A stretch of 10,499 nt of DNA, from contig JBIOJM010000353.1 in assembly GCA_044450785.1 (NCBI GenBank), forward strand, positions 1 to 10,499, given 5' to 3'. Positions 6,308 to 10,499 of the stretch are shown piece after piece; position 1 is the first letter of the stretch; every line of letters starts with the position of its first letter. The translations under genes and the position numbers were made by a program. Under the pieces are notes generated by a model. It had not been told where the DNA came from. It saw only the letters and a list, made by a program, of their open reading frames with translations, and made no database searches. Source of the stretch: JBIOJM01 sp044450785. GTDB taxonomy: Bacteria > Planctomycetota > Planctomycetia > Isosphaerales > Isosphaeraceae.

Positions 6308-8260
6308 ATGGCCAACGAGACTCGTCCCCGCCGGGAAGGATCGAGCACTTCCCGCATCCGGAAAACCATCCCACCCTCCACTGCGCCCACGCCGGACGAA
6401 ACCGGCGGTGAGGCCGTGGGTGCGGCCCCGGCCTATCCGGGCGCGGCAGAGTCGTCACCCGCCCCGGCCGAAGGCCAGCGCGACCGCTCGGACCGCGAGC
6501 ATTTCCGGGAAGAGGGCCCGGCGGATCGGGAGCCGATCCGGTTCATCCGCGACCGCGACCGCGAGCCGGTCCGCGATCGGCCGGATCGCGAGCCGGGGGG
6601 GCTCTCGATGCGGGAACGGCCGGAGCGCGAGCCGGGGCTCTCGGTCCGGGAACGGTTGGCACGTGACCGCGCCGAGCGCGACGGCGGCCCGATCCACCAC
6701 GAGGGAATCCCCATCGCTCGGGACCGCGACCGCGACCGCGACCCCACGCCGCTGGTCCGCGACCGCACTCGCGACGTCGATCCCGCCGCCGGCTACCGCG
6801 ATCGCACCGACCGCGAACCGCTTTTTCCCGCGCGAGAGCGCGACCGCGACCGCGACCGTGATTATTCCCCACCCGTTCGAGGCGAGCGCCCCGCGCCCTC
6901 GACGTATGTCGATCTGCCCCCCGACTATCCCGATGGAGAGGAAGACATCTTCGGGGACGCCGCGCTCCACGACCGCTACGAGGACATCAAGCGCGGCGAG
7001 ATCCATCTCACCGAGCTGCAGAAGATGACGATGCCCCAGCTCATCCGCACGGCGAAGACCGAAAACATCGCCGATTGCACGGGGCTGAAGAAGCAGGACC
7101 TGATCTTCAAGATCCTCAAGGAGCGGGTCAAGCAGAACGGCTTGATGTACGGCGAGGGAACGCTCGAGGTCCTGCCCGACGGTTTCGGGTTCCTGCGGAG
7201 CCCCGATTACAATTACCTCCCTTGTCCTGACGATATCTATGTCTCCCCCAGCCAGATTCGCCGGTTCGGCCTCAAGACCGGCGCGATCGTCTCGGGCCAG
7301 ATCAGGCCCCCCAAGGAGAACGAACGCTACTTCGCGCTCTTGCGGGTGGAGGCGATCAACTTCGAGGATCCGGACAAGCTGAGCGAGAAGGTCGGCTTCG
7401 ATGACCTCACGCCGCTCCATCCGCAAGGCCGGATCCGGCTGGAAACGACCAGCGACGAGATCAATATGCGGGTCGTCGACCTGGTTACCCCCCTCGGCTT
7501 CGGCCAGCGCGGCGTGATCGTGGCACCGCCTCGGACCGGCAAGACGATCCTGCTCCAGAAGATCGCCAACAGCATCCTGACCAACCATCCCGACGCTTAC
7601 GTCATGGTCCTCTTGATCGACGAGCGCCCGGAGGAGGTCACCGATATGGAGCGCTCGGTCAAGGGCCCCACCGCCGAGGTGATCAGCTCGACCTTCGACG
7701 AGCCGGCCTCCCGCCACATCCAGGTGGCCGAAATGGTAATCGAGAAGGCCAAGCGCATGGTCGAGTTCGGTAAGGACGTCGTGATCCTGCTCGACTCGAT
7801 CACCCGGCTGGCCCGGGCGTATAACTCCGAAGCGCCCCATTCCGGCAAGATCTTGACCGGCGGCATCGACGCGTCGGCCCTCCAGAAACCGAAGCGGTTC
7901 TTCGGCGCGGCCCGCAAGATCGAGGAAGCCGGCAGCCTGACGATCCTGGCCACGGCCTTGGTCGACACCGGCAGCCGGATGGACGACGTGATCTTCGAGG
8001 AGTTCAAGGGCACCGGCAACATGGAGCTCCACCTCGACCGAAAGCTCGTCGACAAGCGGATCTGGCCGGCCATCGACGTCAACCGCTCCGGCACCCGCCG
8101 TGAGGAGCTGCTCATGGACGCCGAGGAGCTCCGCCGCGTCTGGATCCTCCGCCGCGTCTTGAACGACATGAACCCCGTCGAGGCCATGGAGCTCCTGACC
8201 GGCCGAATGCGCAAGACCAAGCTCAACGCCGAGTTCCTCATGAGTATGAACCTGTCGTGA
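6308..8260 (+). CDS. rho: Transcription termination factor Rho with long Arg-Asp-rich N-terminal extension
   Basis: Rho is a hexameric RNA-dependent ATPase that pulls RNA from elongation complexes. The 650-residue protein has a core (about 232-650) that aligns closely with the 419-residue E. coli Rho. Seen: the Rho N-terminal helices (232-275), a cold-shock-like RNA-binding fold with RNP1 DGFGFLR (291-297), Walker A APPRTGKT (406-413), the catalytic acidic loop LLIDERPEE (435-443; E439), Walker B VVILLDSITR (491-500), the R-loop GTGNMEL (568-574) and NRSGTR (592-597). Compared with E. coli from memory, Walker A has RT for KA, and three residues (PTA, about 454-456) are inserted after VKG. Residues 1-230 are disordered-looking, with R-D runs at 81-85, 138-145 and 178-185. 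AGGAG (6292-6296) lies 11 bases before the ATG. ribH is 97 bases downstream. Confidence 0.97.
   Translation: MANETRPRREGSSTSRIRKTIPPSTAPTPDETGGEAVGAAPAYPGAAESSPAPAEGQRDRSDREHFREEGPADREPIRFIRDRDREPVRDRPDREPGGLSMRERPEREPGLSVRERLARDRAERDGGPIHHEGIPIARDRDRDRDPTPLVRDRTRDVDPAAGYRDRTDREPLFPARERDRDRDRDYSPPVRGERPAPSTYVDLPPDYPDGEEDIFGDAALHDRYEDIKRGEIHLTELQKMTMPQLIRTAKTENIADCTGLKKQDLIFKILKERVKQNGLMYGEGTLEVLPDGFGFLRSPDYNYLPCPDDIYVSPSQIRRFGLKTGAIVSGQIRPPKENERYFALLRVEAINFEDPDKLSEKVGFDDLTPLHPQGRIRLETTSDEINMRVVDLVTPLGFGQRGVIVAPPRTGKTILLQKIANSILTNHPDAYVMVLLIDERPEEVTDMERSVKGPTAEVISSTFDEPASRHIQVAEMVIEKAKRMVEFGKDVVILLDSITRLARAYNSEAPHSGKILTGGIDASALQKPKRFFGAARKIEEAGSLTILATALVDTGSRMDDVIFEEFKGTGNMELHLDRKLVDKRIWPAIDVNRSGTRREELLMDAEELRRVWILRRVLNDMNPVEAMELLTGRMRKTKLNAEFLMSMNLS
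6541..6865 (+). repeat. Hexamer (CGCGAC) tracts encoding Arg-Asp repeats in rho
   Basis: Within the rho N-terminal extension, near-perfect in-frame CGC-GAC repeats occur at about 6548-6562, 6719-6742 and 6839-6862, with many degenerate RD/RE/DRE codons between them. The six-base unit keeps the frame whatever the copy number, so slippage would change the length of the Arg-Asp tract without breaking rho. The same composition opens long reading frames in other phases, which I treat as artefacts. Confidence 0.75.
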
Positions 8261-8357
8261 GGACACGAACATCGTCGATCTGCTCTTGGTCTCACACCTT
8301 GAGTTCCCACCCGTTGGTCGGACGCCGCGCGGACATAAGAAATCGTGATGGACAGGC

Positions 8358-8825
8358 ATGCCCGAGTACATCGGTGATTACTCGCCGCCGACAGGACGGT
8401 TCGCAGTCGTCGTGGCGCGGTTCAACGCGCTCGTGACCGAGTCGCTCTTGGCCGGCTGCCGCGACGCCCTGGCTCGCCATGGCGTCCCGGAAGACCGCGT
8501 CGACGTGGCGTGGGTGCCCGGATCCTTCGAAATCCCACTGACGGCCCGCCGATTGGCGGCGAGTGGCCGGTATGCGGCCGTCATCTGCCTGGGTTGCGTG
8601 ATCCGCGGTGAGACCGCCCACTTCGATCATGTCGCCGGCCAGGCCGCGGCCGGCGTCATGCAGGCGGCCCTGGCGACCGGAGTCCCCGTGATCTTCGGCG
8701 TCCTCACGACCGATACGGTCGAGCAAGCCCTCAATCGCGCCGGGCTCAAGGGCGGAAACAAGGGGGCCGACGCCGCCATGGCCGCCATCGAAATGGTCAA
8801 CCTCTTCACTCGCTTGAATCCCTGA
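8358..8825 (+). CDS. ribH: 6,7-dimethyl-8-ribityllumazine synthase
   Basis: RibH condenses 5-amino-6-ribitylaminouracil with 3,4-dihydroxy-2-butanone 4-phosphate, the penultimate step of riboflavin synthesis, usually as a pentamer or 60-mer capsid in the cytoplasm. The 155 residues match the family length and show ARFN (20-23), VPGSFEIP (53-60), IRGETAHFDHV (82-92, with catalytic His88), GVLTTDTVEQALNRAG (114-129, Arg127) and GNKG (133-136). His88 and Arg127 carry the same numbers as in the Bacillus subtilis enzyme. The ATG at 8358 starts the expected N-terminus, but the Shine-Dalgarno is poor (only ACAGG very close to the start). The nusB gene that often follows ribH is absent; a heptamer array begins at the base after the stop. 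No FMN riboswitch is apparent in the 97-base gap upstream. Confidence 0.96.
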   Translation: MPEYIGDYSPPTGRFAVVVARFNALVTESLLAGCRDALARHGVPEDRVDVAWVPGSFEIPLTARRLAASGRYAAVICLGCVIRGETAHFDHVAGQAAAGVMQAALATGVPVIFGVLTTDTVEQALNRAGLKGGNKGADAAMAAIEMVNLFTRLNP

Positions 8826-8860
8826 CCTTGGTCCTTGGTCCTTTGTCCCTGGTCCTTGGT
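8826..8860 (+). repeat. Five-unit heptamer array (CCTTGGT type), left arm
   Basis: Exactly five heptamers, CCTTGGT, CCTTGGT, CCTTTGT, CCCTGGT and CCTTGGT, begin at the base after the ribH stop codon (8823-8825). The array is complementary to the one at 9320-9354, so the two form an inverted pair that frames the small membrane-protein gene. On its own it has no self-pairing and no T tract. Confidence 0.85.
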
Positions 8861-8938
8861 GAAATGTTCTCCAGGTAGGAGTTCGAACGGTCGGGGATGT
8901 CGAAAAGGGCTTTCAGCGCAGAAAGGTGAGGAAGGTCG

Positions 8939-9259
8939 ATGCAGTCTCATTCGCAGCAAGCCAACGCAATTACTGGTGGGATCTGGTTGATCGGCCTGGG
9001 AGTATTGTTCGCGACCCGTTTCTGGTGGCCCGGGATCCTCATCCTGGTCGCCATCACGTCGCTCGTTCAGGGATGGTCCCTGGGCCGCCGATGGGATGGC
9101 CTGCACGTCGCGTTCTGGATGATCCTGATCGCCGTCTGGGCAATGGTCCGGTTCAGCATCCCGTTCTTCTTCGTCGCCCTCGGGCTTTACGTGATCTTTT
9201 CCGCGTTGTACAAACCCGATATCATGCGCAAACCCTATGTGGATAATACGTTAGAGTGA
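8939..9259 (+). CDS. Small four-helix membrane protein, LiaI/LiaF transmembrane (DUF5668)-like
   Basis: The 106-residue product is almost entirely hydrophobic, with four likely membrane helices at about 11-27, 29-46, 54-72 and 73-91, and a short charged C-terminus. The first half, a GGIWLIGLGVLF helix followed by WWPGILIL, matches the general pattern of the LiaI/LiaF-like transmembrane region (an LIGLGLLFL helix, then a WP-led helix). I recognise this by pattern only. Such domains occur in cell-envelope stress proteins, but no role can be assigned here. The ATG at 8939 is supported by GAGG (8928-8931) seven bases upstream. The gene lies between two inverted heptamer arrays, which makes it look like a separate unit from ribH. 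Confidence 0.75.
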   Translation: MQSHSQQANAITGGIWLIGLGVLFATRFWWPGILILVAITSLVQGWSLGRRWDGLHVAFWMILIAVWAMVRFSIPFFFVALGLYVIFSALYKPDIMRKPYVDNTLE

Positions 9260-9319
9260 GAGAACCTTCGTCTGGCCGCGGGACAGGACCCATTGCCCAC
9301 AGGCCGTTACTGCGCGACG

Positions 9320-9354
9320 AAGGGCGAAGGACCAAGGACGAAGGACCAAGGACC
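9320..9354 (+). repeat. Five-unit heptamer array (AAGGACC type), right arm, abutting a start codon
   Basis: Five heptamers, AAGGGCG, AAGGACC, AAGGACG, AAGGACC and AAGGACC, end at the base before the ATG at 9355. They are the reverse complement type of the CCTTGGT array after ribH. The array also appears to supply the ribosome binding site of the next gene: AAGGA at 9341-9345 lies nine bases before the ATG. An 11-base direct repeat, GCCGTTACTGC, flanks it (9303-9313 and 9366-9376). Confidence 0.85.
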
Positions 9355-10023
9355 ATGTCTGCCAAGCCGTTACTGCCGCAGGCATTCTGGTTTCGGATCG
9401 CGGTTCCCTGTCCTCGGATCGAAGGCATGCCTCGGGCGGAGGGTGCGGGGCGGCTGCTCGACCTGCCTGAGTCGAGCGCCCTACCCGATTTGAGACAGCT
9501 CGATGGGGGCTCGTCCTGGGCTCGAGTTCGCGTGGGCTGGAACCCTGGCGGCCTGGGGATCGCGGTTCTGGGTGAGGGGGTTTCCAGCGAGCAGCTCGAC
9601 AAGGATCGGCCGGAGGGTTTCGCGGCCGCCCAGTTCTGGGTGGACACGCGTGACACGCGGAACGTGAGCCGGGCGACGCGATTCTGTCATCGTTTCATGG
9701 CCGAGCTGCGGCCGGGCAATGCGCGCGGGCAGTTGGACGTGAAGGTTGCCCACCTGCCGATCGCGCAGGCGACCACCGCGCCGCCGCTCTGCTCCCCCGA
9801 ACACTTCGCCGTCCGCGCCGAGCTGAGTCGGTCCGGCTGGATGCTGGAGTTGTTCTTGCCGGCTGACGCCTTGAATGGATTTGACCACGAGTTGAATCGC
9901 CGGCTCGGCTTTGCCTATCACATCGCCGACTACGTCCGCGACGATCAGTTCTTCACCGTGGGCCGTGAATTCCCCGTGGGGGAAAACCCCAGCCTCTGGT
10001 CGACGCTCGAGCTGCGCGATTGA
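9355..10023 (+). CDS. CBM9/DOMON-like domain protein
   Basis: This 222-residue protein is probably a beta-sandwich of the CBM9-like (sugar- or haem-binding DOMON) type. The cues are an FWVDTRDTRN segment (94-103), the edge-strand pattern GWMLELFLPADALNGF (161-176), RLGFAYHIADY (183-193) and the closing FPVGENPSLWSTLEL (206-220). These follow the order of motifs in CBM9-like domains. No signal peptide, membrane helix or catalytic domain is evident, so it seems to be a free-standing domain, possibly cytoplasmic. A longer frame could begin with GTG at 9256, but its first 33 codons are mostly a read-through of the heptamer array. I prefer the ATG at 9355, which has AAGGA at nine bases. Ligand and pathway are unknown. 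That it is a gene is likely; the family call is moderate. Confidence 0.75.
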   Translation: MSAKPLLPQAFWFRIAVPCPRIEGMPRAEGAGRLLDLPESSALPDLRQLDGGSSWARVRVGWNPGGLGIAVLGEGVSSEQLDKDRPEGFAAAQFWVDTRDTRNVSRATRFCHRFMAELRPGNARGQLDVKVAHLPIAQATTAPPLCSPEHFAVRAELSRSGWMLELFLPADALNGFDHELNRRLGFAYHIADYVRDDQFFTVGREFPVGENPSLWSTLELRD

Positions 10024-10173
10024 ATCACGCTGTGGACGCTGTCACGGGTCCGTTCCACCGCCAGTTGCTTTCGAGCCCGGTTTTTTGATCAATCAACCGA
10101 CAACGAGCTAGAAACCAGCGATTGAGACACGAATTGACGCTGAATGTCTCGCTCGCGCGCCTCACACTAACCC

Positions 10174-10254
10174 GACGTGCCAGCGAGGGGCGGCTCTCGC
10201 AAGACGAAACGCTCTCCGGTCAGGTCCGGAGAGCGACCCTCGCTGGCGCGTTTT
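10174..10254 (+). terminator. Nested inverted repeat followed by TTTT
   Basis: The outer stem GCCAGCGAGGG (10179-10189) pairs perfectly with CCCTCGCTGGC (10237-10247) and extends to about 10175/10251 through one G-T pair. Inside it, CGCTCTCCGG (10210-10219) pairs perfectly with CCGGAGAGCG (10226-10235) around a six-base loop. The two stems are separated by 20 bases on the left (10190-10209) and one on the right. TTTT follows at 10251-10254. It could terminate transcription from the 9355-10023 gene, though it lies 150 bases beyond the stop. The large asymmetric bulge is unusual for a plain terminator and would also fit a palindromic repeat element. Confidence 0.55.
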
Positions 10255-10277
10255 GAAGTTGCGCTTTTCTTAGTCTC

Positions 10278-10499
10278 GCCCCGAAGGGGCAGCAACATGC
10301 CAGCCCAGGGCAACGCCCTGGGATTCGGATAGCGTGATCACCCGTGCCCTGACAGGTCCGAACATGGAGTTCAATCCCAGCGGTACCGCTCTTCATTTTC
10401 CATTGAGGCAGAGAGCATGTCCTTGTTACGCCCTTTCAGGGCTCTGCTGCTTCGTGTCGTTTGCCTGTTCCCAGGGCGTTGCCCTGGGCTGATATGTTA
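10278..10499. repeat. Composite palindrome-rich repeat element, running off the window edge
   Basis: A chain of hairpins: GCCCC/GGGGC around GAA (10278-10290); CCCAGGGC/GCCCTGGG around AAC (10304-10322); a perfect 12-base palindrome at 10379-10390; GCCCT/AGGGC around TTC (10430-10442); and CCCAGGGC/GCCCTGGG around GTT (10470-10488). The last is the inverted copy of the second: about 10295-10322 and 10470-10497 form a near-perfect inverted repeat, including the flanking ACATGCCAG versus CTGATATGT. The region thus looks like a non-coding unit of about 200 bases bounded by inverted ends, as in a MITE-like element. I know similar CCCAGGGCAACGCCCTGGG palindromes as common intergenic repeats in planctomycetes. 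No gene is seen in 10024-10499. Confidence 0.7.

Noticed and set aside
6252..7028. 258-codon plus-strand frame overlapping the rho N-terminus
   Set aside because: It is a Ser/Arg/Pro/Thr-rich out-of-phase reading of the CGCGAC repeats; rho has the better start signal and the continuous core.
8261..8357. Possible FMN riboswitch before ribH
   Set aside because: The 97-base gap is too short and shows none of the conserved FMN aptamer blocks.
6455..8371. 638-codon open frame on the minus strand opposite rho
   Set aside because: It is the antisense of a clear Rho; long antisense frames are expected at this GC content, and the translation shows no recognisable domain.
8870..8938. tRNA-like T-loop sequence (AGTTCGAAC)
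   Set aside because: No acceptor, anticodon or D arm can be drawn around it.
9256..9354. GTG start at 9256 for the CBM9-like protein
   Set aside because: The added 33 residues are mainly translated heptamer array (RRTKDEGPRT type), and the ATG at 9355 has a well-placed AAGGA.
10078..10099. T-rich dyad CGGTT...AACCG as a terminator after the last gene
   Set aside because: The pairing is short, and the T run lies inside the dyad rather than after it; the 10174-10254 structure is a better candidate.

Overview
The window is a high-GC chromosomal segment. It fits a planctomycete, most likely of the Isosphaeraceae type, although taxonomy is inferred. Three things suggest this. The gene order polA-coaE-rho is, as I recall, also found in Chlamydia, which belongs to the same PVC superphylum. 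The intergenic spaces are full of short heptamer arrays and GC-rich palindromes of a kind I associate with planctomycete genomes. The non-housekeeping proteins also look like planctomycete family proteins.

Layout, left to right. Positions 1-64 hold a G/C-rich palindromic repeat. A minus-strand gene (88-1788) encodes a membrane-anchored coiled-coil protein with a BRCT-like segment and a lysine/alanine-rich tail. A 428-base intergenic region contains a 33-position heptamer stem that closes three small hairpins (1989-2116), then a second hairpin. Next come polA (2217-4925, all three Pol I activities intact), a stem overlapping its stop codon followed by a T tract (4918-5008), a spacer with little content, coaE (5442-6236), rho (6308-8260, with about 230 extra N-terminal residues rich in Arg-Asp repeats) and ribH (8358-8825). 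A five-unit heptamer array starts at the base after the ribH stop. A small four-helix membrane protein gene (8939-9259) follows, then a second, inverted five-unit array that ends at the base before the ATG of a CBM9/DOMON-like protein (9355-10023). The right end (10024-10499) has no gene: it holds a nested inverted repeat ending in TTTT and a palindrome-rich composite repeat that runs to the window edge.

Functionally this is mostly a housekeeping block: DNA repair and replication (PolA), the last step of coenzyme A synthesis (CoaE), transcription termination (Rho) and the penultimate step of riboflavin synthesis (RibH). coaE and rho are 71 bases apart and may be co-transcribed; the other gaps are wider. 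No mobile-element transposase, CRISPR array, tRNA or rRNA was seen.

The most unusual content is the set of heptamer arrays. There are three inverted pairs, each with its own version of CCTTNNT, and they abut or overlap start and stop codons. The unusual Rho N-terminus and the domain mix of the first protein come next.
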